From Deltaproteobacteria bacterium (lineage in GTDB: Bacteria > Bdellovibrionota_C > UBA2361 > OMII01): a stretch of 5,390 bases of DNA. The notes beneath the pieces are model-generated. The model was not told the DNA's origin and did no database searches. It saw only the letters and a program-made list of their open reading frames with translations. The stretch is from NCBI GenBank assembly GCA_023262305.1, contig JALRCK010000183.1, positions 1 to 5,390 of the forward strand, read 5' to 3'. The position numbers were made by a program, and so were the translations under genes. Positions 1 through 5,277 of the stretch are shown here, piece by piece. Numbering within the stretch: position 1 is the stretch's first letter; every line of letters starts with the position of its first letter.

Positions 1-711
1 GGGTAGCGACATGCCAGTCACTTCTTTGATGAGTTTTCTCACGTACGACTCAGGAGTTCCATAATCGTTCACCAACTCCTGATGGGACCTCAGAGATAGT
101 TCTGCGGTCGCAATGTTTACCGCCATACTCCTCAGGAGTGCTTCACCAGTGCCGGAGAGAATCCTGACCTCCGCGTTATCCAACAATTTTGAGATCTCTA
201 GGGTCTCTCGGTGTACCATCCCCAGGAGTTGGTGCGCCGGAGATTCAGGGGGAGCCACCTGAGCAACGTCACCTCGAAGGATACTATCGATCTCACGGTC
301 AACCGCCTCAGCTGACTTTACAGGGGCTTTTTTTCCAGCCTCTGACTCCTGTTGGAGCAGGTCCGGCAACTTGGAAAGTGCGGCGGTACATTTATCCATG
401 CGCTCGCAGAGATATGTCTGGTCTTCTTTCGAGATGTCTAGGTTCTCTAACCTTCCGCGAAGAATTTCGCGGTAGCTTGGAGCACTGATGAACCCAAGGT
501 CCTCTCTCACTCGATAGTTCGGATTATCGAGGTCGCCATAGACCTCTTTGAGCTGTTCACCTAGGTGTCTTCGCGCTATGTGGCGGCCAGTGGCGGCGAG
601 GGTCAGCCCAGCGAGTGACACCTTCAAGACATCTCGTCTGGAAGGGAGGTTCGCCGCCCAGCTTTGCGTGTCAGCGTTCTTTGTCTCCGAGCGATTATTC
701 TCCCGCATCAT
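1..711 (-). CDS. Tat-signal exported protein, function unknown, 3' end outside window
   Basis: The reading frame is open from an ATG at 711 to the window edge, giving 237 residues without a stop; the C-terminus is missing. Residues 24-30 read SRRDVLK, followed by a hydrophobic stretch (VSLAGLTLAATG, about 31-42). This is the layout of a twin-arginine translocation signal, with a rather long 23-residue n-region. No lipobox cysteine and no clear A-x-A cleavage site are visible, so the segment may be cleaved or kept as an anchor. The rest is hydrophilic, rich in Glu, Leu and Arg and mostly helical in character; I recognise no enzyme domain. Two ATGs are adjacent (711 and 708). An AAGGA site at 718-714 lies 2 bases before the first and 5 before the second, so the second may be the true start. 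The gene follows the 245-residue protein after 73 bases on the same strand with no visible terminator, so co-transcription is likely. Tat export implies that it folds in the cytoplasm before export. Confidence 0.8.
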   Translation of the reverse strand, partial: MMRENNRSETKNADTQSWAANLPSRRDVLKVSLAGLTLAATGRHIARRHLGEQLKEVYGDLDNPNYRVREDLGFISAPSYREILRGRLENLDISKEDQTYLCERMDKCTAALSKLPDLLQQESEAGKKAPVKSAEAVDREIDSILRGDVAQVAPPESPAHQLLGMVHRETLEISKLLDNAEVRILSGTGEALLRSMAVNIATAELSLRSHQELVNDYGTPESYVRKLIKEVTGMSLP

Positions 712-784
712 TGTCCTTAAGATGTAATGTTCAGTGTTGCTGTTATGAGACCTTCGTATTCGGCCAAAGACCCAACGATCACTA

Positions 785-1522
785 CTAGGCGTTTTTAAAA
801 TCCGGGGAGGGGGAGCCAGACGCAGCAACATAGTCGCCGTCGTTGCCGCTGTGGGATCCATTGATGCCGACACCACTGCTCCGTGAGGTGTACAACGCGA
901 ACCCTGGGACACAGCCGCGTACCCACATGTGTTTGAACACGTCCTCACCGTGATGCTTACAAGCATGGATCGCAGCTGCCAGCGCCTGATCTCTCGGGTC
1001 AGCGAAAACAAGGGATTCGTTTTTGAGAACATCTGCCTGAGTGGTGCGAGCTTGTCCCCTAGTGCCCCGCACTACTCCCGTGATCGTGATCTGCCGAGCT
1101 TGTGAGTAGTCCCGCTCCTGACAAGAGGTCGGGTACTCTTGAGGCAATTTCGTAAACCATTCAATGCCCGCTGCATTAACCGCGTCTCTCTTGAAGCCAG
1201 GGAGATTGTTCCTAAAATACTGATTAAGGACCGTCATCGCTTCAACATCGGTAACGCTTGCAGGAACGGTGAATGTGGAGACCCCGGTCTCTCTATCGAA
1301 GGTGTAGGACCGCACCATCTCGCGCGCTATTTGAAGGGCAGTTTTTTTAACGACCTCCTCGCCTCGCAGCGCTCGCAAAGCGCCGTCTAATCGGCGAGAC
1401 ATCTCATCCAAGGGGATTGATTCGGCTTTGGTAATGAGACTTGCGGCTGCCTTGGCAAGGAAACCCGCTGCTCGTTCGGTTCCCTCAGCTACTTGTTTAG
1501 TAATTACCTGGAACGCGTTCAT
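785..1522 (-). CDS. hypothetical protein, 245 residues, unrecognised family
   Basis: I chose the ATG at 1522 because a strong purine-rich site (GGGGAGAG) lies 7 bases upstream. An in-frame ATG 12 codons earlier (1558) lies inside the upstream small ORF and has no such support. Residues 1-70 are rich in Ala, Lys, Glu and Arg and look like amphipathic helices. Residues 71-90 (RSYTFDRETG then VSTFTVPASV) look like beta strands. The C-terminal third holds His/Cys-rich segments (AIHACKHHGEDVFKHMW, about 184-200, then VRGCVPG, 201-207) with cysteines at 134, 188 and 204. The tail is Gly/Ser/Asp-rich and probably flexible (217-245). There is no signal peptide or membrane segment, so it is probably cytoplasmic. 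The H-x2-C-x-H-H spacing near 185-191 could bind a metal, but this is inference. It ends in two adjacent TAG codons (787-785, then 784-782). Its neighbours are a small ORF one base upstream and a Tat-exported protein downstream. No function is assigned. Confidence 0.8.
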   Translation of the reverse strand: MNAFQVITKQVAEGTERAAGFLAKAAASLITKAESIPLDEMSRRLDGALRALRGEEVVKKTALQIAREMVRSYTFDRETGVSTFTVPASVTDVEAMTVLNQYFRNNLPGFKRDAVNAAGIEWFTKLPQEYPTSCQERDYSQARQITITGVVRGTRGQARTTQADVLKNESLVFADPRDQALAAAIHACKHHGEDVFKHMWVRGCVPGFALYTSRSSGVGINGSHSGNDGDYVAASGSPSPDFKNA

Positions 1523-1523
1523 A

Positions 1524-1673
1524 CTACATCTCTCCCCGTTCAAGAATCGCTTCAGCAAGCTTGATACGAGACAACTTCTCCTCTTCGCTCACATCATCAG
1601 CGCATAGAAGCCTTGCCACCTCAACGCACAGCATTTCGATGAGCTCCTCTTTTTGTTTCTTCTCGTCGTGCAT
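1524..1673 (-). CDS. small hypothetical protein, 49 residues, coupled to the downstream gene
   Basis: An ATG at 1673 opens a frame of 49 codons ending in TAG (1526-1524). The product begins MHDEKKQKEELIEMLCVEVA and ends EAILERGEM. It is highly charged (Glu/Lys-rich), with leucine, isoleucine and valine spaced as in one or two amphipathic helices, and it has two cysteines (16 and 24). There is no signal peptide or membrane segment. The stop codon is one base before the ATG of the 245-residue gene (ATG TAG T ATG). The Shine-Dalgarno site of that gene lies inside the last codons of this ORF, a classic layout for translational coupling. Its own ribosome site is modest (GGGA about 5 bases before the ATG). 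The size, charge and position would fit a small helical partner or regulatory protein, but I do not recognise a family. Confidence 0.6.
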   Translation of the reverse strand: MHDEKKQKEELIEMLCVEVARLLCADDVSEEEKLSRIKLAEAILERGEM

Positions 1674-1835
1674 AAAATTCCCGTTCAACGAGCCGACCTT
1701 CTTTCCGGCTAACCTATTGTTCGTTTAGCTCCTCGTCTCTTTTGTCATCCGTGGGGCGAGTGCGTACGAACACCCAAGTCGACCGTGATTTTCTTGGTTG
1801 ATCGACCCATGTGAATGCAGCACTCTCCGTGCGAC

Positions 1836-1859
1836 AAAAAAAAGCTACGCACTCCGCAG
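1836..1859 (-). terminator. possible intrinsic terminator of the FkbM-type gene
   Basis: Read on the minus strand, CTGCG and CGTAG can pair (five pairs, one of them G-U) around the loop GAGTG. The stem is followed by one C and then eight consecutive T. A short GC stem followed by a U-tract is the form of a rho-independent terminator. The stem is weak, and it lies about 209 bases past the methyltransferase stop, with no other minus-strand gene between. It is the best terminator candidate in this spacer. Confidence 0.35.
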
Positions 1860-1892
1860 GCGCTACTCAAATCTGCGTTCTATCGACAAGTT

Positions 1893-1916
1893 TTGAATGC
1901 ATTGTTGGGCATTCAA
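1893..1916. repeat. perfect 8-bp inverted repeat with 8-base loop
   Basis: TTGAATGC (1893-1900) and GCATTCAA (1909-1916) are exact reverse complements around ATTGTTGG. No T-run follows on either strand, so it is not a standard terminator. It could be a protein-binding dyad or part of an RNA structure in the tail of the methyltransferase transcript. Confidence 0.55.
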
Positions 1917-1996
1917 CGCGTGATACCCTCACAATGTATGAGAGTGAGCGGTGTGATTTTTGTGGGTGGAAGATGTGGTGGGGAGGGTGAAGAGCA

Positions 1997-2021
1997 ATAA
2001 AAAGCCACTTATGCTTTTTAT
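1997..2021. terminator. AT-rich 9-bp inverted repeat, weak terminator candidate
   Basis: ATAAAAAGC (1997-2005) and GCTTTTTAT (2013-2021) pair perfectly around CACTTAT. The arms carry A5 and T5, so the structure is symmetrical and places a T-run at the 3' side on either strand. It begins 46 bases past the stop of the minus-strand methyltransferase, a natural place for a terminator. Only two G-C pairs close the loop, however, so it would be weak as an intrinsic terminator. The dyad itself is certain; its role is inferred. Confidence 0.4.
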
Positions 2022-2067
2022 GAGCCCGCTATACCTTGCCCAGAGTAGGCGGAATGTGCGCCGCAGA

Positions 2068-2823
2068 TTATTTGAGAACGTAGCAATCGTCTTGCGCAAT
2101 GGTATGAACGAGACGATATCCCTTACTCTCAAGAAGAGATCGGATTTGAGCGCGCTTCTCCTCCTCAAAATTGTGATCGATGGTCATAGCCCCCACTTGG
2201 TATCGGGAGAAATCGAATCCCCTCAGAGCCTCGAGCTCAGCGCCCTCGATATCGAGGCTCAGGTAGTGAATATAGGTGGGCGCGTTCGCCCGATTAAGAA
2301 TGTCTGTTAGGGACGTCGTTTGGAACTCCACTAGCTCAGCTTGCTGAACCGCCGCATCATCTTTCCATCGCCCCAGGTTGTCCTGTATGCCGCCTAAAAA
2401 TCCCGCTTTTCGGAATTGAACGGTCTGTCCCGACTCTCGTCCTACAACCTTCTCAAACATCTGGCAGTGTCGACCTTCCATGTCGCGTGGAAAGGGATCA
2501 ATGCAGACCCCCCTCCATCCAAGCGCTTCGAGGACCTTCGTGTTTGAATCGGCGATGCCGCTTGCGGAGCCAACATCGACGAAGTACCCGTCAGTCACGC
2601 CGGGAAAGACGCGCTGTAAGATCCATCGATCCTGACCCACTTGCGAGTAAAACTGCAGGACACCGATCGACTCCATCGCCGAGAATATTGCGTTGGTCGC
2701 GAGGGGCGGCGCACAGCACGCCTGATTACGCGCGAACGACCTACTGAATAGCCAGACAACTTCTCCTACCAGCACAAGGATCAGCGCCAAGATGAGCTTT
2801 TGAGTTAGTCTGGAATTCCGCAT
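2068..2823 (-). CDS. membrane-anchored FkbM-type SAM-dependent methyltransferase
   Basis: The 251-residue protein has one hydrophobic segment at about residues 9-27, followed by a methyltransferase domain. Visible landmarks are SQVGQDRW (60-67), the SAM-binding loop FVDVGSASG (81-89), the SNT motif (93-95), the acidic strand end CIDPFP (107-112), and LSLDIEGAELEALRGF (188-203), the most typical signature of the FkbM/Methyltransf_21 family. A C-terminal strand near YRLVHT follows. Family members O-methylate sugars, polyketides or other small molecules; the substrate here is unknown. The ATG at 2823 is the only usual start before an in-frame TAA at 2853-2851. No Shine-Dalgarno site precedes it; the nearest purine-rich stretch, AAGG, is about 25 bases away. 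A weak promoter-like pair (TCAACA, 16 bases, TATGCT) sits upstream near 2880-2853. Positive charges flank the membrane segment on both sides, so topology is uncertain, although SAM use argues for a cytoplasmic catalytic domain. Confidence 0.85.
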   Translation of the reverse strand: MRNSRLTQKLILALILVLVGEVVWLFSRSFARNQACCAPPLATNAIFSAMESIGVLQFYSQVGQDRWILQRVFPGVTDGYFVDVGSASGIADSNTKVLEALGWRGVCIDPFPRDMEGRHCQMFEKVVGRESGQTVQFRKAGFLGGIQDNLGRWKDDAAVQQAELVEFQTTSLTDILNRANAPTYIHYLSLDIEGAELEALRGFDFSRYQVGAMTIDHNFEEEKRAQIRSLLESKGYRLVHTIAQDDCYVLK

Positions 2824-3098
2824 GCGGTAGCTGCAAATAAAATTAAAACCTTAGCATACGAACGATGTGATAGATGTTGAGTGCTCTTCACCGTATCACC
2901 GCGCGCTCGCCCATGGAAGGAGAGAACGATGCGCCTGGAGTGCTCTCGGAATGATGTTGCTTGTGTCGTCGCGAAGGGGGCACGGGCAGTTTTTCGGCGA
3001 TCCACCCCTTCTTGCCGTGTTACACCTCAATCGGCTCGTTCTTTCCCTCTACCGGGGCGGCAGCCCAAAAAACAGCCTCCCTTGAGAAAGCTCGTAAT

Positions 3099-3533
3099 CT
3101 AATTCGCCTCTCGCGCCAACTCCAGATACAACTTCGGCTGGCTGACTATATCTTTGTCGAGGATGATCTTCGGGATCGAGTTTGAGGAGGTTATGCCGTA
3201 GACCTTTCGAAAGAGCGCTTCGCCCGCTGGGTCTCGCTCGACATCGAGGTTCACATACGGGATTCCCCGTTCTTTAAGGTTGTGGTCAAGACTTTTGCAT
3301 GCTGGGCACCACTCGGCTCCTAGGGTGATGATCCGGGTCGATGGCGGGGCCCCGACTGATGCCAAGAACTGCACCCGTTCCTCGTCGGTGGCGAAGAGTT
3401 GCTGGGGGGTGAGTGACTGCCAGAACCAAATCCCAATAACAGCGATGATCGCGATTAGAACTCCGTATTGAGAGATAAGCTCTGAGAGCTTCGAGGAGGT
3501 GCGTCGGGGGGAGTTTTGTGGCTGGGAGGGCAT
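3099..3533 (-). CDS. membrane-anchored glutaredoxin/thioredoxin-like protein
   Basis: The 144-residue protein has a short basic N-terminus (PRR at 9-11), a hydrophobic segment at about 21-39 (YGVLIAIIAVIGIWFW within it), a linker, and a compact thioredoxin-fold domain from about 67. The domain shows strand IITLG, the redox motif WCPACK (75-80, cysteines 76 and 79), a second strand IPYVNLDVE (91-99) and the SIPKIIL segment (119-125) with the probable cis-proline at 121. The last two resemble glutaredoxins more than classical thioredoxins. Basic residues before the membrane segment suggest that the N-terminus is inside and the redox domain outside, so thiol-disulfide exchange in the envelope is the likely role; partners are unknown. 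The ATG at 3533 is the only candidate before an in-frame TAA (3548-3546). The ribosome site is poor. A 275-base spacer separates it from the methyltransferase downstream on the same strand. Confidence 0.85.
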   Translation of the reverse strand: MPSQPQNSPRRTSSKLSELISQYGVLIAIIAVIGIWFWQSLTPQQLFATDEERVQFLASVGAPPSTRIITLGAEWCPACKSLDHNLKERGIPYVNLDVERDPAGEALFRKVYGITSSNSIPKIILDKDIVSQPKLYLELAREAN

Positions 3534-3695
3534 GGAGCTCTGTTTTTATCGTTTCTGTTGCAGACGACTCTACCTCAAGAGCGATTTTGCAACGAGTGTC
3601 AATCCTCCAAGGGGGGATAAAAAGAAAAATTTCGTTCATCATTCCAGTAAGATTACTGCTTTCGAGAATCAAAGTGACCCTCTATAGTTTCGCCC
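3534..3695. promoter_or_regulatory. divergent spacer with promoters for both directions
   Basis: This 162-base spacer lies between the leftward redox gene and the rightward methyltransferase gene, so both must start from it or from further away. It is locally AT-rich. A dyad TCCTCC with GGGGGGA (3603-3617, one G-T pair, three-base loop) lies near the middle and is followed by an A-rich run. On the minus strand GATAAA (3550-3545) could be a -10 for the redox gene, but no good -35 is paired with it. The plus-strand -10 is listed separately. Confidence 0.5.
3683..3688 (+). promoter_or_regulatory. -10 box TATAGT directly upstream of the 515-residue gene
   Basis: TATAGT matches the TATAAT consensus at five of six positions and lies only 7 bases before the ATG at 3696. 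The usual -10 to start-site distance would place the transcript start at or next to the A of the ATG, giving a leaderless mRNA. This fits the lack of any Shine-Dalgarno site. No good -35 is visible (TTTCGA at the right distance is a poor match). Confidence 0.45.
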
Positions 3696-5243
3696 ATGAA
3701 TCTTGCCGAAGTTTTAGAAAAGTACCCCTCGAGTCATAGTGATGTTGTGCAGCGTGATGTGCCTCAAGTAGTGCAGCACGGTGTAGCCCAGAACTTACTT
3801 CAACAGACCGGTGCAGCTCCTCAAGCCGCGCAGCGCCCCACCTCTGAAACAGCTCGTCTGGAGGCCCTTCTCAAGGATGTGGAGGACTTGAGCTCCTTGA
3901 GCCCTGAGTTGATGGAGCGAGCTATCCTTGAGAAATTTTGGTATCACGTTACCCCGTTTAGAAGCGCCCTGATTCGAGCCCTTGAGCTTCCATCGGGTGC
4001 TCGCATCCTTGAGATAGGGTGTGGTGCAGGAAACCTCACTCGATATCTTGGAGAGCGAGGGTTTCAGGTGGTTGCTCTTGAAACAAGCGAGGCGCTCGTT
4101 GAGTGCGCGCGCGCGCGGTGTCGCGACCTGGCAAATGTGGAGATCGTGCACGGATTCGTTGAGTCCGTGGTGGGGGACAACAAGTTCGACTTTGTTATCT
4201 GCGTCGATCCTTTGCTGGTTACCAGCGAGTATTTCAATCCGGGTGTGCAGCTCTTCGCATTGTGCCGTAACCTGCTAAAGGCTACGGGCTCATTCATCCT
4301 CTCGGTTGAGAATCCGATCTTTGCTCCAGGTGGTGGTCATGTCGAGGAGTCTCAGGATCATGTTCGTGGTAAGGGAGCTCCCCTGGAGGGGCTGCGGCAG
4401 TCGCTGTCCAGCGCTGGCTTTACCGGTTGTGAGTCCTTCATGACCTATCCCCATCATGCTGCGCCGCAAATCCTGGTTGAGACAACCACTGCACGCACTC
4501 GTAGGGTTCCATGGACTTCGATGGTTTCAGATCTCTACAAGGCTTCAGCAACAACTCGTGATGAGGTGGAGGCGTGGCTCCGAGCGATCTGCGCTGAGCG
4601 GATTGAGAACGCTCTTGCGCCGGGATGGTTGATAGTTGCGCATGCGCACACGGTTCATTCGATAGTGTGGAATGGATGGGCGGTAAAGAGCTTTGATCTC
4701 ACCGCCGACAAAGACCAAGTAGGGGAGCGGGTCGATGATAAGGGGATCTCGGTGCATAAGCTGCCCCTCCAAGAGGAGCGGCTGATCTCTATCATCAAGA
4801 ATATCGCACGACCCCAGATCAATTCGATCAAGGACTATAAGTTCTCTCTGCGAGCATCCGATAGTCGGATCGGTGAACTGCTCAAGCGAGAGGATGTGAT
4901 GAAGGCCTCCTTCGAGGACTCAGAGAAGCGTCTGAAGAGAGACCTCGCCGATGAGCGAGAGATGAAGCGTGTTCGGGAAGCTGAGTTAGACCTCGTCCTG
5001 AAGCAGTACCACGCAATTGGCGCGATGTGCCAAGAGATGCGACAAGAAGGGAAGGCTCTTCGAGAGATGGTATCTGAGCTTCGGCATAAGTATCAGACCT
5101 CAGAGACCTGGGCATCAGCGCTCGCAGGGCGGGTTGCTGACGCTGAAACAGAGCTCTATACCGTTCGCTCCTCCATAACATGGAAGCTTGGCAGTCGGAT
5201 TAGGAACATAAAAAATTCAGTTAAAGAGATCCTCTTTAGTTGA
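3696..5243 (+). CDS. class I SAM methyltransferase with C-terminal coiled coil, surface-glycan type
   Basis: The 515-residue protein starts with a Gln/Val-rich, poorly structured stretch (about 1-50) and helices (51-100). A Rossmann methyltransferase domain follows: motif I ILEIGCGAGN (104-113), acidic residue E129 at the end of strand 2 (VVALE), FDFVICVDPLL (164-174), and FILSVENP (200-207). Residues about 270-335 form a second region (VPWTSMVSDLYK to IVWNGWAVKSF) that I do not recognise. Residues about 384-490 are a Glu/Arg/Lys-rich coiled coil, ending in VRSSITWKLGSRIR (490-503). Coiled coils closed by this S-I-T/S-W-K/R-L type motif are common in O-antigen and other polysaccharide glycosyltransferases and methyltransferases, where they support complex formation. 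Sugar O-methylation is therefore likely, though the exact substrate is unknown. No signal peptide or membrane segment is seen. An in-frame TGA at 3675-3677 leaves the ATG at 3696 as the only upstream start; it lacks a ribosome site. Confidence 0.85.
   Translation: MNLAEVLEKYPSSHSDVVQRDVPQVVQHGVAQNLLQQTGAAPQAAQRPTSETARLEALLKDVEDLSSLSPELMERAILEKFWYHVTPFRSALIRALELPSGARILEIGCGAGNLTRYLGERGFQVVALETSEALVECARARCRDLANVEIVHGFVESVVGDNKFDFVICVDPLLVTSEYFNPGVQLFALCRNLLKATGSFILSVENPIFAPGGGHVEESQDHVRGKGAPLEGLRQSLSSAGFTGCESFMTYPHHAAPQILVETTTARTRRVPWTSMVSDLYKASATTRDEVEAWLRAICAERIENALAPGWLIVAHAHTVHSIVWNGWAVKSFDLTADKDQVGERVDDKGISVHKLPLQEERLISIIKNIARPQINSIKDYKFSLRASDSRIGELLKREDVMKASFEDSEKRLKRDLADEREMKRVREAELDLVLKQYHAIGAMCQEMRQEGKALREMVSELRHKYQTSETWASALAGRVADAETELYTVRSSITWKLGSRIRNIKNSVKEILFS
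4105..4117 (+). repeat. alternating GC dinucleotide tract inside the methyltransferase gene
   Basis: Six GC units plus a final G lie in the coding sequence just after motif I and the acidic strand, where they encode part of CARAR (137-141). Alternating GC can slip during replication or adopt Z-form DNA. Here the frame is intact. Confidence 0.6.
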
Positions 5244-5266
5244 CACATCTCCATTTCGAGTATATT
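5240..5266 (+). promoter_or_regulatory. promoter for the right-edge gene, overlapping the previous stop codon
   Basis: A perfect -35 TTGACA (5240-5245) overlaps the TGA stop of the methyltransferase gene. TATATT (5261-5266, five of six matches to the -10 consensus) follows after 15 bases, slightly short of the ideal spacing. A start site about 7 bases beyond would leave only a few bases before the ATG at 5278. Another -10-like hexamer, TATACT (5269-5274), is too far from this -35. No terminator separates the two genes, so read-through from upstream is also possible. Confidence 0.5.
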
Positions 5267-5275
5267 TCTATACTC
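5258..5275. promoter_or_regulatory. perfect 18-bp dyad overlapping the -10 region, possible operator
   Basis: GAGTATA (5258-5264) and TATACTC (5269-5275) are exact inverted repeats around TTTC. The dyad covers the proposed -10 and ends 2 bases before the start codon. A dimeric repressor bound there would block the promoter. If transcription instead comes from upstream, the same bases would form an RNA hairpin right before the ATG. It resembles no operator that I can name. Confidence 0.45.
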
Positions 5276-5277
5276 AT

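Larger units (their letters stand above)
1674..2067. other. 394-base spacer between two minus-strand genes; no convincing gene
   Basis: Both flanking genes read leftwards, so this spacer should carry the end of the methyltransferase transcript and the promoter of the 49-codon/245-residue cluster. It holds three dyads, listed separately (1836-1859, 1893-1916 and 1997-2021). Near the small gene the minus-strand leader can form a stem from AGCCG and CGGCT around a 10-base loop (about 1686-1705), with flanking AACG and CGTT segments able to extend it. A minus-strand ATGACA at about 1748-1743 resembles a -35 box, but no good -10 lies 16-18 bases further on, so no promoter is called. Open frames of up to 116 codons cross the area on both strands; they lack ribosome sites and recognisable protein sequence and are probably chance. 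Confidence 0.6.

Noticed and set aside
189..488. Plus-strand 99-codon open frame
   Set aside because: It lies wholly opposite the Tat-signal gene, has no ribosome site and has a Pro/Gly/Arg-rich composition typical of an antisense shadow.
1743..1748. ATGACA as a -35 box for the small-gene cluster
   Set aside because: No acceptable -10 lies at 16-18 bases; the nearest AT-rich hexamer is at 21 bases.
1815..2310. Plus-strand frames of 61 and 116 codons and a minus-strand frame of 79 codons
   Set aside because: They overlap each other, the spacer dyads or the end of the methyltransferase gene and lack ribosome sites and domain-like sequence.
2805..3005. Minus-strand 66-codon frame from a GTG
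   Set aside because: The N-terminal half is Arg/Thr-rich with no pattern and the ribosome site is badly spaced; only its last 28 codons deserve mention and are listed as a low-interest finding.
3055..3080. GC-rich hairpin next to a run of six A
   Set aside because: On the minus strand the T-run comes before the stem rather than after it, so it is not a terminator for the redox gene.
3023..3098. Short open stretch after the redox gene stop with a coding-like codon pattern (REAVFWAAAPVEGKNEPIEV)
   Set aside because: There is no start codon or ribosome site, and another frame of the same stretch also looks plausible. It could be a gene remnant, but this cannot be supported.
3286..3672. Minus-strand 128-codon open frame overlapping the redox gene
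   Set aside because: It covers the same bases in another frame, whereas the overlapping frame has a clear thioredoxin-fold motif; the product has no recognisable pattern.
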